A stretch of DNA of 62,821 nucleotides from Alistipes sp. (GCA_017381935.1 JAFOBG010000051.1:1-62821); one strand, 5' to 3'. Counted from the first letter of the stretch, positions 47,166 to 57,982 are shown. Notes: generated by a model not told the origin, from the letters alone. Program-made: numbers and translations.

Positions 47166-48584
47166 ATGCAAAGCATCACAATTGCGACCCAAATTTACAC
47201 AAAATTATCGTTCCAACCAACGGAAAATCAAAAAAAAATCATCAATTCGCTATCTTCTTACCTTGCAGATGATGATTTTTCAATAATTTTTGTATTAAAT
47301 GGCTATGCAGGAACAGGAAAAACTACATTAATTGCAGCAACTGTATCTGCTCTTAAATCATTGGGAATCAAAACGGTTTTATTAGCTCCTACCGGTAGGG
47401 CTGCGAAAGTTTTATCACAATACTCAAGAGAGAAGGCGTTTACAATCCATAAAAAAATATATAGAGAGCAAACCAATGCCTCTTATGAGTCAAAATTCTC
47501 ATTAAATCTAAATAGAGAGTGTGATACTCTGTTTATTGTTGATGAGGCATCGATGCTCTCCTCTGGTAGTGGAGCCGATAAAACAATATTTGGAAGTGGT
47601 TCATTGCTGGAGGATTTGATACAATTTGTGCGTAGTGGCAAGCATTGTCGTTTAATGCTTGTCGGAGACTCTGCCCAGTTACCTCCTGTAGGAGATGATT
47701 GCAGCCCGGCGTTAAATCGTAGCGACCTTCTGCCTTATGGAGATGTGATCTATGAGACAATGGATGAAGTGGTAAGGCAGGAGCAGACATCGGGAATCCT
47801 TTTCAATGCAACTTTAGTGCGATGTATGCTTGAAAATGGTATTTATGAGATTCCACAGCTGGATTTAAGCTATCCTGATATAGTGTCAGTACAAGGTGGA
47901 GAGTTTCTTGAACTATTGCAGCAGTGTTATGATCGATATGGTCGAGATGAGACGATAGTTATAACACGTTCAAACAAGCGTGCAAATCGTTACAATGACG
48001 GTATTCGTCGAAATATACTCTTTGCCGAAGAGGAGATTGAGAGCGGAGATATGTTGATGGTTGTAAAAAATAATTATCACTATACAGAGCGTATAGAGAA
48101 CTGTCCAATGAGTTTTATCGCCAATGGCGATATTGCTCGATTAAAGCGGATACGCCGTTTTGAAGAACTCTATGGCTTTAGGTATGCCAATGCAGTTTTA
48201 GAGTTTGCTGATTATGATGACACAGAGATAGAGTGTAAGTTGTTACTCGATACAATTACGTCAGAGTCTCCATCACTTACGTACGAACAGTCCCAGAAAC
48301 TATTTTATGAGGTAGAGAAGGATTATACGGATATCAAGAGCAAGATAAAGCGATTTAAGGAGATTAGGGAGAACGAATACTTCAATGCTTTGCAAGTGAA
48401 ATTTTCATACGCTGTAACTTGTCATAAGGCTCAGGGAGGTCAATGGAGCGCTGTGTTTATAGATAAATTCCTCTTTGGAGATGAGTATATGACAAAGGAT
48501 ATGTTGCGTTGGCTATATACAGCCCTTACAAGAGCTACTGAGAGGGTTTATTTGGTCAATTTTGACGATAGATTCTTTGAATAG
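47166..48584 (+). CDS. RecD-like SF1 DNA helicase
   Basis: 472 residues. Walker A GYAGTGKTTLI (about 47-57), LLAPTGRAAKVL (motif Ia), DEASMLS (Walker B), LVGDSAQLPPVGDD (motif III), and the C-terminal UvrD_C_2 motif SYAVTCHKAQGGQW with YTALTRATERVYLV. A 5'-3' helicase of the RecD2/AAA_30 type acting on DNA ends or stalled forks; it lacks the long N-terminal domain of RecD2, so it is the short Bacteroidota form. Confidence 0.88.
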   Translation: MQSITIATQIYTKLSFQPTENQKKIINSLSSYLADDDFSIIFVLNGYAGTGKTTLIAATVSALKSLGIKTVLLAPTGRAAKVLSQYSREKAFTIHKKIYREQTNASYESKFSLNLNRECDTLFIVDEASMLSSGSGADKTIFGSGSLLEDLIQFVRSGKHCRLMLVGDSAQLPPVGDDCSPALNRSDLLPYGDVIYETMDEVVRQEQTSGILFNATLVRCMLENGIYEIPQLDLSYPDIVSVQGGEFLELLQQCYDRYGRDETIVITRSNKRANRYNDGIRRNILFAEEEIESGDMLMVVKNNYHYTERIENCPMSFIANGDIARLKRIRRFEELYGFRYANAVLEFADYDDTEIECKLLLDTITSESPSLTYEQSQKLFYEVEKDYTDIKSKIKRFKEIRENEYFNALQVKFSYAVTCHKAQGGQWSAVFIDKFLFGDEYMTKDMLRWLYTALTRATERVYLVNFDDRFFE

Positions 48585-48606
48585 TCGTATAAAATATCTA
48601 TCTTTG
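48576..48606 (+). promoter_or_regulatory. Promoter of mutS
   Basis: TTTG (48576-48579, inside the helicase gene's end), 19-bp spacer, TATCTTTG (48599-48606). The predicted transcription start near 48613 leaves only about 5-11 nt before the ATG at 48618 or 48624. Confidence 0.75.
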
Positions 48607-48617
48607 TCATATTTGTA

Positions 48618-51290
48618 ATGACTATGGCAATAGAGAAAAAATATGTTGAAACGCCCTTGATGAAGCAATATTATCAAATCAAGGCTGTGCATCCTGATGC
48701 TATTCTACTGTTTAGAGTAGGAGACTTTTATGAGACCTTTGGCGATGATGCAATTACGGCATCGTCTATCCTAGGCATTACTCTTACTAAGCGTGCAAAT
48801 GGATCTGCATCATCTGTCGAGTTAGCTGGTTTTCCTCACCATGCAGTAGATACATATCTGCCAAAATTGGTGCGTGCAGGTAAGCGAGTTGCTATTTGCG
48901 AGCAATTAGAGGACCCTAAGACTGTTAAAGGCCTTGTAAAGAGAGGTGTTATAGAGTTAGTAACACCTGGTGTAACGCTAAGTGAGAATCTTGTCGAGAA
49001 TAAAGAGAATATATATCTTGCAGCTATCAGCTTTGGTAAAGAGAAAACCGGAGTAGCATTTCTCGATATAACAACAGGTGAATTCTTTGTTGCAGAGGGC
49101 GATGATAAGTATGTAGATAAGCTTATTTCGAGTCTTTCTCCTAAAGAGATTGTATATCAGCGAGGTTGTGAGGAGCGTTTTAGGAGCCAATTCGGAACAA
49201 AACATTATACATATCGCCTTGAGCAGTGGGTATTCTCATATCAAGTCAACTTTGATAAGCTATGTACTCAATTTAATACTCCATCCCTCAAAGGATTTGG
49301 TGTTGAAGGGATGTATGAGGGTATAACAGCTGCAGGAGCTATACTGTACTATCTCGAATTTACCGAGCATAAGCAGATTGCTCATATATCTTCTATTGCC
49401 CGTCTTGATCAGAGTGATTATGTGTGGATTGATAAATTCACAATCCGCAATTTGGAACTTTTTGGCTCTAATGGAGGTGATAGTACTTCATTTGCAAAAG
49501 TTATAGATCGCACAGTAACTTCTATGGGTGGCCGATTGCTGCGTAGATGGATTGCTATGCCTATTCTTGATATAAAGCGTATTGAACGCCGTCAAGATAT
49601 TGTAAGTGCATTCGTTACAGATAGAGAGCTATTATCTTCTGTCAAAGAGCAGGTCGGGGGTATAGGAGATTTAGAGAGAATAGCTTCACGAGTGGCATCA
49701 TCAAGAGTTACTCCTCGTGAATTGGTACAACTTAAACACTCTCTTGCGTCAATAGAGATTTTAAAGGCAGCTCTTGAGTCAACAGACTCAGAAATATTAC
49801 ACTCTATTGCTGATAAGTTAGACCCTCTGACCGCTGTTAAAGATAGATTAGCACATGATTTATATCCCGATCCTGCAAATAATCAAATCCAAAAGGGTGG
49901 TATAATTGCCGATGGCGTTAATGCAGAGTTGGACGATTTACGCCGTGTAGCTCTTTATGGTAAAGATGTGTTACAGTCTATACAACAGCGAGAGAGTGAA
50001 GCTACAGGAATACCATCACTCAAGATTAGTTATAACAACGTATTCGGATATTATATAGAGGTACGAAATACATATAAAGACAGAGTTCCTGAGAATTGGA
50101 TTCGTAAACAGACCCTTACTGCAGCTGAACGATATATCACAGAAGAGTTAAAAGAGTACGAGAGTAAAATCTTAGGTGCAGAGGAGCGTATGCTTATTTT
50201 GGAGCAGCAGATTTACAATGAACTTATTTCATATATCTGCCTACATCTTAAGCAGTTACAAGCAAATGCAAAGATTGTGGCTACTGTGGACTGTTTGCTT
50301 AGCTTTGCCACTATGGCTCTTGAACGCAACTACTGTCGCCCAGTGTTGGATGATAGCCTTAAAATAGAGCTACAGTCTGCACGACATCCTGTCATAGAGA
50401 CACTTATGGGAGTAGGGGAGGAGTATATCCCGAATGATATTACAATTGACAGCAATGGCGAGCAGATAATTATCATTACAGGACCTAATATGTCTGGTAA
50501 ATCAGCATTGCTCCGTCAAACTGCGCTCATCGTCTTAATGGCGCAGATGGGCTCATTTGTTCCTGCTAAGAGTGCTCATATAGGTATTGTGGATAAGATT
50601 TTTACCCGTGTTGGAGCCTCTGATAACATCTCTCAAGGAGAATCAACTTTCATGGTGGAGATGTTGGAGTCTGCAAGTATTCTTAATAATATCTCTAAGC
50701 GAAGTCTTGTATTGCTGGATGAGATTGGCCGAGGAACAAGTACATACGATGGTATCTCAATAGCGTGGTCAATGGTTGAGTATTTGCATAATCATAGAGA
50801 TATTCATCCTCGAACCCTATTTGCAACACACTATCACGAACTTAACGAGCTTGAACAGATGTGTCAGCGTGTAAAAAATTACCATGTCTCTGTTCGTGAA
50901 ATTGATAATACCATAGTCTTTCTTCGTAAATTAGAGAGAGGTGGCACAGAACACTCTTTTGGTATTCATGTAGCACGTATGGCCGGTATGCCAACCTCTA
51001 TAGTCGATAGAGCAACAGCTATACTTAAAAATCTTGAGCAGGTTTATGGAAATAATGAGATTGTTCCATCTGTATCTCCATCTGCTCGCAAACGTAGCCG
51101 TAAGCCTTCTCCATCGGTAGGTAGCGCAGCAAATAGTGGAGTAGATAGCATACAACTGTCAATGTTTAAGTTAGATGACCCTGTTCTTATAAAGATACGA
51201 GATCAAATTAAAGATTTGGATATCAATAGCTTAACACCTCTGCAGGCTCTCAACTTATTGAGCGAAATAAAGAAACTCGCTGAAGTATAA
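48618..51290 (+). CDS. mutS: DNA mismatch repair protein MutS
   Basis: 890 residues, standard length. Mismatch-binding Phe-x-Glu in GDFYETFGDD (about 35-44), connector, lever and clamp domains, ATPase with Walker A ITGPNMSGKSALLRQ (about 615), the ST-motif DNISQGESTFMVEMLE, Walker B LVLLDEIGRGTSTYDG and the ATHYHEL loop. It recognises base mismatches and recruits MutL. A second ATG (48624) may be the true start given the very short leader. Confidence 0.96.
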   Translation: MTMAIEKKYVETPLMKQYYQIKAVHPDAILLFRVGDFYETFGDDAITASSILGITLTKRANGSASSVELAGFPHHAVDTYLPKLVRAGKRVAICEQLEDPKTVKGLVKRGVIELVTPGVTLSENLVENKENIYLAAISFGKEKTGVAFLDITTGEFFVAEGDDKYVDKLISSLSPKEIVYQRGCEERFRSQFGTKHYTYRLEQWVFSYQVNFDKLCTQFNTPSLKGFGVEGMYEGITAAGAILYYLEFTEHKQIAHISSIARLDQSDYVWIDKFTIRNLELFGSNGGDSTSFAKVIDRTVTSMGGRLLRRWIAMPILDIKRIERRQDIVSAFVTDRELLSSVKEQVGGIGDLERIASRVASSRVTPRELVQLKHSLASIEILKAALESTDSEILHSIADKLDPLTAVKDRLAHDLYPDPANNQIQKGGIIADGVNAELDDLRRVALYGKDVLQSIQQRESEATGIPSLKISYNNVFGYYIEVRNTYKDRVPENWIRKQTLTAAERYITEELKEYESKILGAEERMLILEQQIYNELISYICLHLKQLQANAKIVATVDCLLSFATMALERNYCRPVLDDSLKIELQSARHPVIETLMGVGEEYIPNDITIDSNGEQIIIITGPNMSGKSALLRQTALIVLMAQMGSFVPAKSAHIGIVDKIFTRVGASDNISQGESTFMVEMLESASILNNISKRSLVLLDEIGRGTSTYDGISIAWSMVEYLHNHRDIHPRTLFATHYHELNELEQMCQRVKNYHVSVREIDNTIVFLRKLERGGTEHSFGIHVARMAGMPTSIVDRATAILKNLEQVYGNNEIVPSVSPSARKRSRKPSPSVGSAANSGVDSIQLSMFKLDDPVLIKIRDQIKDLDINSLTPLQALNLLSEIKKLAEV

Positions 51291-51293
51291 TGC

Positions 51294-51330
51294 AAAAGAC
51301 CGACTAACACTACATTTAGTCGGTCTTTTT
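51294..51330. terminator. Bidirectional terminator
   Basis: AAAAGACCGACTAA, 8-nt loop, TTAGTCGGTCTTTTT between the convergent mutS and udk genes. Confidence 0.9.
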
Positions 51331-51348
51331 GATTTTTATAATAGACTA

Positions 51349-51966
51349 CTATTTCTCTACAATTGAGCGGATGTTTTGTATAAGCATCTGTACTGCAACA
51401 GAGTTAAAACCTCCCTCAGGAATAATTACATCGGCATATTTTTTTGATGGCTCTACAAACTCCTCATGCATAGGCTTTACGGTTGTTGTATATTGACTAA
51501 TTACAGACTCCATACTACGTCCTCTCTCTCGTACATCTCGTAGAATACGGCGAGATAATCTTAAGTCTGCATCAGTGTCAACAAAAACCTTTATATCCAT
51601 CAACTCTCTAAGCTCTTTATTCTCAAAGATTAGAATACCGTCAATAATAATGACCTTTGATGGTTTAACAAGCACTGTCTCTTCTGTGCGATTATGCTCT
51701 ACAAATGAATATACAGGATGCTCAATAGGAACATTGCTCTTTAGAGTGCGAATATGCTCTACAAGCATATCTGTATCAAAGGCTTGTGGGTGGTCGTAAT
51801 TGAGCTGAGTTCTCTGTTCGTAAGTCAATTCTGGATGGGCCTTATAGTAGAAGTCATGACAAAGTGTTGCCACATCTTCACTACGAAATGCCTCTTGCAA
51901 TCGCTTTACAAGTGTACTTTTTCCGGAGCCTGTACCTCCTGCAACGCCAATAACTGTTACCTCCAT
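51349..51966 (-). CDS. udk: Uridine kinase
   Basis: 205 residues. P-loop VIGVAGGTGSGKSTLVKRLQ (about 5-24), HDFYYK, NYDHPQAFD, IIIDGILIFENKELRELMDIKVFVDTDADLRLSRRILRD. It phosphorylates uridine and cytidine with ATP or GTP in pyrimidine salvage, complementing the nucleoside phosphorylase elsewhere in the window. Confidence 0.93.
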   Translation of the reverse strand: MEVTVIGVAGGTGSGKSTLVKRLQEAFRSEDVATLCHDFYYKAHPELTYEQRTQLNYDHPQAFDTDMLVEHIRTLKSNVPIEHPVYSFVEHNRTEETVLVKPSKVIIIDGILIFENKELRELMDIKVFVDTDADLRLSRRILRDVRERGRSMESVISQYTTTVKPMHEEFVEPSKKYADVIIPEGGFNSVAVQMLIQNIRSIVEK

Positions 51967-51996
51967 AGCTCAATATTATTTAAGGTGTATAAAATA

Positions 51997-52019
51997 GGGG
52001 AGGCATATTATCCCTCCCC
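51997..52019 (-). terminator. Terminator of gyrB
   Basis: GGGGAGG...CCTCCCC stem followed on the minus strand by TATTTTAT. Confidence 0.7.
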
Positions 52020-52025
52020 GAATCA

Positions 52026-53999
<1,974 letters not shown>

Positions 54000-54020
54000 T
54001 CAATCATTCCTAAAAACGTA

Positions 54021-54052
54021 CAAAGATAGCGATTTATTCTTAAAATACCAAA
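54021..54052 (-). promoter_or_regulatory. Promoter of gyrB
   Basis: Minus-strand TTTG (54049-54052), 20-bp spacer, TATCTTTG (54021-54028), 34 bp upstream of the ATG. Confidence 0.75.
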
Positions 54053-54075
54053 TCTAAATCTATGATTTAGTAGTA

Positions 54076-54822
54076 TTAAAACTCATTAAAATCGACCTCT
54101 TTTACCACTCCTTGTGAAAAAAGTAGTGTTCTTGCCGGAAAATCATCAACAAACGAAGTGTTATGGGTAGCCATAAGCACTGTTGTTCCCGACGCTGCAA
54201 TAGAGTGAAATAGCCTAACAATACTCTCTGCCGTTACCGGATCAAGATTACCAGTCGGCTCGTCTGCAAGAATAAGTTGTGGTGTGTTTAATAGTGCTCG
54301 AGCAATCATAAGACGTTGACGCTCTCCACCAGAGAGTTCAAATGGCATCTTATGATGCATATTGTTAAGGCCAACTTGGGTTAATACCTCATCAATGCGA
54401 GTCTCTATTTGTCGTTTCTCTTTCCAACCTGTATTTCTTAATACAAATGCTAAGTTCTCAAATACATTATACTCAGATAGCGCCTGAAATTCTTGGAAGA
54501 CGACACCAATATTTCGACGCAAAATAGGAATTTCTCTCTGCTTAAGACTCCTTAAATTAAATCCTACAACATTACCAGAACCCTTCAGAAGTGGCAACTC
54601 CCCATAAAGTACTTTGATAAGAGATGATTTCCCACTACCAACACGGCCTATCAGATAGACAAATTCTCCAGCACCAATGCGTAATGAGAGGTTGTTTAAC
54701 ACCAACTCTCCATTTGTATTACAATTTCTATGAGTAAGCTCCTTGAATGGATTTATATTATGATATATAGCCACATCATGCAGCTCTATCACATTTTTTC
54801 TACTATCTGGCATATAATTCAT
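54076..54822 (-). CDS. ftsE: FtsE-like cell-division ABC ATPase
   Basis: 248 residues. ABC ATPase with Walker A LIGRVGSGKSSLIKVLYG, FtsE-type Q-loop region RRNIGVVFQEFQALSEYNVFENLAF, signature LSGGERQRLMIARALL, Walker B LILADEPTGNLDP and the MATHN switch. The close match to the FtsE pattern supports a role with FtsX in septal wall hydrolysis; no ftsX is adjacent. With the promoter's -7 box at 54833, the leader is 4 nt to the ATG at 54822 or 13 nt to that at 54813, so the second may be the real start. Confidence 0.85.
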   Translation of the reverse strand: MNYMPDSRKNVIELHDVAIYHNINPFKELTHRNCNTNGELVLNNLSLRIGAGEFVYLIGRVGSGKSSLIKVLYGELPLLKGSGNVVGFNLRSLKQREIPILRRNIGVVFQEFQALSEYNVFENLAFVLRNTGWKEKRQIETRIDEVLTQVGLNNMHHKMPFELSGGERQRLMIARALLNTPQLILADEPTGNLDPVTAESIVRLFHSIAASGTTVLMATHNTSFVDDFPARTLLFSQGVVKEVDFNEF

Positions 54823-54832
54823 ATTTAACCCT

Positions 54833-54863
54833 CAAAGATACAAAAAAATCTATAAAACTCAAA
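54833..54863 (-). promoter_or_regulatory. Promoter of ftsE
   Basis: Minus-strand TTTG (54860-54863), 19-bp spacer, TATCTTTG (54833-54840). Confidence 0.75.
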
Positions 54864-54984
54864 ATCCAATTCAACTATTAATTGAGTCGTCGCTGACAGT
54901 GCCACCTCTACCAAAAAAGCTAGATATACTACCTATTCCTTAGAGAGTCGAGTGAACGCCGAAGGTTTGAGTAGAGCAAGGGAA

Positions 54985-55095
54985 GGGATTTGCAGACTAC
55001 GTAGGAGCATACTTGGATTGTTTAGCCATGGGAACTTGCTCGCAAATAGTCTAAACAATCTAAGGCTGAAGTTGCATAGCAACTCTGCAAATCCC
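54985..55095. other. Nested palindromic intergenic element
   Basis: A perfect 12-bp pair GGGATTTGCAGA (54985-54996)/TCTGCAAATCCC (55084-55095) encloses a perfect 10-bp pair GATTGTTTAG (55016-55025)/CTAAACAATC (55051-55060) and a GTTGCATAGCAAC hairpin (55071-55083). No convincing gene lies across it. The surrounding 54864-55156 stretch, including a conserved-looking GAGAGTCGAGTGAACGCC segment at 54942, is otherwise empty. It could be a dispersed repeat or a structured RNA. Confidence 0.6.
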
Positions 55096-55156
55096 AAAAA
55101 CGCAGATAACCCTGCCACACCGTTACCGATTAAGCGACCGAGCCGCCGAAACGAAA

Positions 55157-55180
55157 AAAGACGGAATAAATCCGTCTTTT
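55157..55180. terminator. Terminator left of the element boundary
   Basis: AAAAGACGGA, 5-nt loop, TCCGTCTTTT with T-runs on both sides. On the minus strand it directly follows a tRNA/tmRNA-like 3' tail and looks like that gene's original terminator. Confidence 0.8.
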
Positions 55181-55183
55181 AAA

Positions 55184-55206
55184 GTGGAGGTGGCGGGAAC
55201 TGAACC
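55184..55206 (-). other. tRNA/tmRNA-like 3' tail, possible attachment site
   Basis: Read on the minus strand the segment has a T-loop-like TTCAGTT, then CCCGCC and ACCTCCAC, like the 3' end of a tRNA or tmRNA, then the terminator at 55157-55180. The 5' side of the T-stem and everything upstream of it are missing (the bases preceding the loop do not pair), so only a 3' fragment is left. Such a tail is what integration into the 3' end of a tRNA or tmRNA gene leaves at one boundary; the intact gene would then lie beyond the other end, outside this window. Confidence 0.5.
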
Positions 55207-55321
55207 TAATCTCCTTATACCATTGATATCCTTAATATTTCAAAATACTGTTTGACAATTGGTCTCAGATTTAGACCAAATTGACAGCAATCGCCATATA
55301 CAAACTACTCCTTTACCTTTA

Positions 55322-55972
55322 TTATATACAGAACTCTCGTTTCAATCTTTTCACTGTGCTTTCAGATACATCAGTAAGTTTGGCTACCTTTCTTATTGGA
55401 TAGCACGCTTTCAATAGTTTCAATACTTCTTTATATTCTTCTTTCTTTTTCTCTATTGGCTTGCGATAACCTACCTTACGCCCAAGACCCGATTTGCCTG
55501 TTTCAGCGAGGTTCTTATCTACATAGACCTTTCTCCCGCTCTGCAATCGATAGTGGATCGACTCACGCTCGATCTGCGAGCAGACGCACAATACTGATAG
55601 GATGACAGGGATATACATACTCTCGCTGCCATCATCCGAGAATAGAGACAGACCCTCCTTCTGAAAATAGGCGTTGATGCCGTTATCTTTGAGGGTGCGA
55701 ATAGTATCCAACACCTCCCATACTGCACGACCACAGCGAGAGAGTTCAGAGAATAGGACTACATCTATACTATTGCTGATAGCATACTCTATACACTCTG
55801 ATAGCACCGCACGCTCTTCGTTGCGTTTCGCTCCGCTGATATGTTCTTCAAATGTCTTGCATATAGTCATCCCATTCTTGTTTGCGTAATCTGTTAGGTC
55901 TATTACTTGTCTCTCTGTGCTCTGTCTATCTCCTGTTGAAGATACACGAGCGTATATCACTGCTTTTTTCAT
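55322..55972 (-). CDS. Serine recombinase (resolvase/invertase family)
   Basis: 216 residues from the chosen start (MKKAVIYARVSSTGDRQS). The catalytic serine is in YARVSS (Ser10), followed by the resolvase residues SELSRCGRAVWEVLD and the long E-helix (SQIERESIHYRLQSGRK), and a C-terminal helix-turn-helix (YPIRKVAKLTDVSESTVKRLKREF). It performs site-specific strand exchange: resolution, inversion or small-serine integration. It is the first gene inside the putative element, reading towards the boundary. An upstream ATG at 55996 adds eight unrelated residues. Confidence 0.9.
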   Translation of the reverse strand: MKKAVIYARVSSTGDRQSTERQVIDLTDYANKNGMTICKTFEEHISGAKRNEERAVLSECIEYAISNSIDVVLFSELSRCGRAVWEVLDTIRTLKDNGINAYFQKEGLSLFSDDGSESMYIPVILSVLCVCSQIERESIHYRLQSGRKVYVDKNLAETGKSGLGRKVGYRKPIEKKKEEYKEVLKLLKACYPIRKVAKLTDVSESTVKRLKREFCI

Positions 55973-56038
55973 ATCTTTCAAGTTATATGGGTTCAATCTG
56001 TTGTTGTGTTCAATTAACTCTCATAAGGTCATTTGAAC

Positions 56039-56261
56039 CTATCGTTTCTTGCTTTCATAACAACCAAAGATTGATTTGTTCTCATTTGCGTCTAATCTTG
56101 ACAGCAAACACTCACTATTTGCAATATTGCTATCTGATAGCAATCTCTCACTGATTGCGATTTTCTCCCGACAGCAAACTCTCACTATTCGCATCTTCTT
56201 CTCCTTCTGACAGCAAACTCTCAATGATGCTGATGATTGATGCCTTTTGTTCTTCGGTCAT
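56039..56261 (-). pseudogene. Frameshifted small repeat protein
   Basis: From ATG 56261 the frame reads MTEEQKASIISIIESLLSEGEEDANSESLLSG..., then stops at 56148. The same repeat, (S)E(S/R/C)LLS, continues in the next frame to a stop at 56039 (ISERLLSDSN, NSECLLSRLD, ending YESKKR). At DNA level four units of GAG(A/T)G(T/A)TTGCT(G/A)TC are spaced 39, 34 and 36 bp apart; the 34-bp unit is the odd one and breaks the frame. Either a one-base insertion inactivated the gene or the second half is reached by frameshifting. Function unknown. Confidence 0.45.
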
Positions 56262-56583
56262 CTCATCCAATACACCATCCGTTATGCAATATGCAAAGAG
56301 ATGGGGAGGGGTAGATGGGAGGGGTATTAGACTTGGTGAGGCATAGTCATATATGTATAAAAGGTATGGTAAATTAAATCTGCACAACAAAAAAATCTCA
56401 ATTTGCGATATTTTGTGTCAGATTTTTATTATTTTTGCACATCAAACAGAGTAATCGGGGGACAATGAATAGTCGTTTTATGACATACCGCAACGAGTGC
56501 AACTTCTCAATGAATTGGGAAGTTTCGTTGTTTATTACATCTACCCCCCCCTGTAAATACTCTTATAATCAGTTAGTTAGCAC
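56262..56583. other. Non-coding stretch with possible promoter
   Basis: Contains TATTTTTG (56430-56437), a -7-like box without a well-spaced -33 element, and a run of eight C (56544-56551). A 62-codon plus-strand frame from 56435 looks random and would begin inside the -7 box. I see no convincing gene. Confidence 0.4.
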
Positions 56584-56639
56584 TAATTTTGCAAATAATA
56601 ATCGGCATTACCGCTTTTCGTGAGCAGTAATGCTTTTTT
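56584..56639 (+). promoter_or_regulatory. -7 box followed at once by a terminator hairpin
   Basis: TAATTTTG (56584-56591) is followed 13 bp later by GCATTAC-GC...GC-GTAATGC and TTTTTT (56605-56639), and the lipoprotein gene begins 55 bp further on. If the box is active the transcript would start at the hairpin, suggesting attenuation or a very short RNA. Confidence 0.45.
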
Positions 56640-56693
56640 CGTGTGTCTATACATCAAAAAACACATAATAAACAATTAAAAACAAAAACAGTT

Positions 56694-57914
56694 ATGAAGA
56701 AGTTATTACTTATGTTTGCAGCGGTTGGAGTGCTCTTCACCGCTTGTAATAAGGAGACCGACCACAACAATGTCAAGCACGACCACAGTGCAGACATCGT
56801 TGGCACTTGGACTTGCCTTACCGCAGACTATGCAGAGGCGTTGATTATCAATGCAGATGGCTCGGCTGTATCTTATGGTGTGGAGAACGGTGAGTATTGG
56901 GAGAATGTAAGGGGTTCTGTTATTGTTGATGGCGACAATATCACTATGAACTTTGAGGACAATGATAATCTCACAGGACACTTTGACATCATTCCCGGTC
57001 AGGTATTCTCACTCTATGAGGATAGCGGTGAGCGTTACATTTATCAGTATTGTGCAAATGACCTTGCTGACGAGATTATTGGTATGTGGATTAGACAAGA
57101 CAGTGGAGATATGACTATTCAGACCTTTGCAGAGGACGGTACGCTGACTACAACTGCATCAGTTTCTGAGATACATCCCGATGAACTTGTACAGCAGGTG
57201 TCTAAATATAAAGTAGTTGGCGACCTCAGATTTCATATTTTCCTTGAAGAGACAATAGAGCACGATAGATGTCTTCCTGCCCGTTTGACCTATACTCCAA
57301 ATGGAACTGCTTATGGTGATATTATGTCTATCACTTACAATGTGCCAACAGGCGATGATTTTGTAACGACAACAAGTTCATTCCTCCGAGTAAAGAATAA
57401 TCTTAACCTCGCAGGTAAAAAATATGCTTATAGTTCTGCTTATGTAACCAATGCAAATGGTAAAGATGAGAATTTTTCAATATTAGGACAAAATTTCAAT
57501 ATTACCAATATAGATGGTGGTGACTTTGATATGATTTTTGGTGCTGACCTATACAGTTTAGTGCTAAATGCTAACTCAATCACTCATAAATTCCGCCCTA
57601 ATGGTCAAGATGTAGAAGTTGCAACTCCAATCACCGTAGATGGAAACAAGGTTACCCTTGATATGAGTGCAATTAACCCTGCTTGCCGTAAGGTTGAAAT
57701 GTTTATGTTCCAAGATGCTGATGATAGTCAGTTGCATATCTATATGCACACAAAAGCATTCATCAACTACTTTGTAAATTTGGGAATTCCTGATTTGATT
57801 TCAGAGGGCAAACTTGACCCAACTGACGCTGCTGCTGTTGATAAGGTTTATGCAGATATGGAGGCACGCATTGAGAGCATCAATGTAAGTTTTGTATTTA
57901 AGGCACGCAAATAA
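56694..57914 (+). CDS. Lipocalin-like repeat lipoprotein
   Basis: 406 residues. Lipoprotein signal MKKLLLMFAAVGVLFTAC (Cys18). Two or three beta-rich segments begin with a G(T/M)W motif: IVGTWTCLTADYAEALIINADGS (about 34) and EIIGMWIRQDSGDMTIQTFAEDGTL (about 130), followed by a longer C-terminal domain ending NVSFVFKARK. GxW starts followed by eight or so strands are typical of lipocalin-like lipoproteins of Bacteroidales. No ligand can be named. ATG 56694 begins the signal peptide. It is monocistronic and ends in a strong terminator; its codon use (CGT/CGC for Arg) is nearer the host's than that of the helicase downstream. Confidence 0.72.
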   Translation: MKKLLLMFAAVGVLFTACNKETDHNNVKHDHSADIVGTWTCLTADYAEALIINADGSAVSYGVENGEYWENVRGSVIVDGDNITMNFEDNDNLTGHFDIIPGQVFSLYEDSGERYIYQYCANDLADEIIGMWIRQDSGDMTIQTFAEDGTLTTTASVSEIHPDELVQQVSKYKVVGDLRFHIFLEETIEHDRCLPARLTYTPNGTAYGDIMSITYNVPTGDDFVTTTSSFLRVKNNLNLAGKKYAYSSAYVTNANGKDENFSILGQNFNITNIDGGDFDMIFGADLYSLVLNANSITHKFRPNGQDVEVATPITVDGNKVTLDMSAINPACRKVEMFMFQDADDSQLHIYMHTKAFINYFVNLGIPDLISEGKLDPTDAAAVDKVYADMEARIESINVSFVFKARK

Positions 57915-57937
57915 TCAGCGACCAACAAATAGAAGTA

Positions 57938-57969
57938 ATGCCCTGTGTGTAAAAGCACGGGGCATTTTT
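57938..57969 (+). terminator. Terminator of the lipocalin-like gene
   Basis: ATGCCCTGTG, loop, CACGGGGCAT followed by TTTTT. Confidence 0.85.
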
Positions 57970-57982
57970 GTTGTGGGGTGGC

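Noticed and set aside
54933-55118. A 61-codon minus-strand frame left of the boundary
   Set aside because: It runs across the nested inverted repeats, has no plausible start region and looks like repeat DNA rather than a gene.
55184-55213. An intact tRNA gene at the element boundary
   Set aside because: Only the 3' tail is present; no anticodon arm, D-arm or 5' acceptor strand can be folded.
56544-56551. Run of eight C as a phase-variable tract
   Set aside because: It lies outside any convincing gene and away from a well-spaced promoter, so slippage would have no obvious effect.
56435-56623. A 62-codon plus-strand frame before the lipocalin-like gene
   Set aside because: It starts inside a -7-like box, ends inside a terminator hairpin and shows no protein-like pattern.
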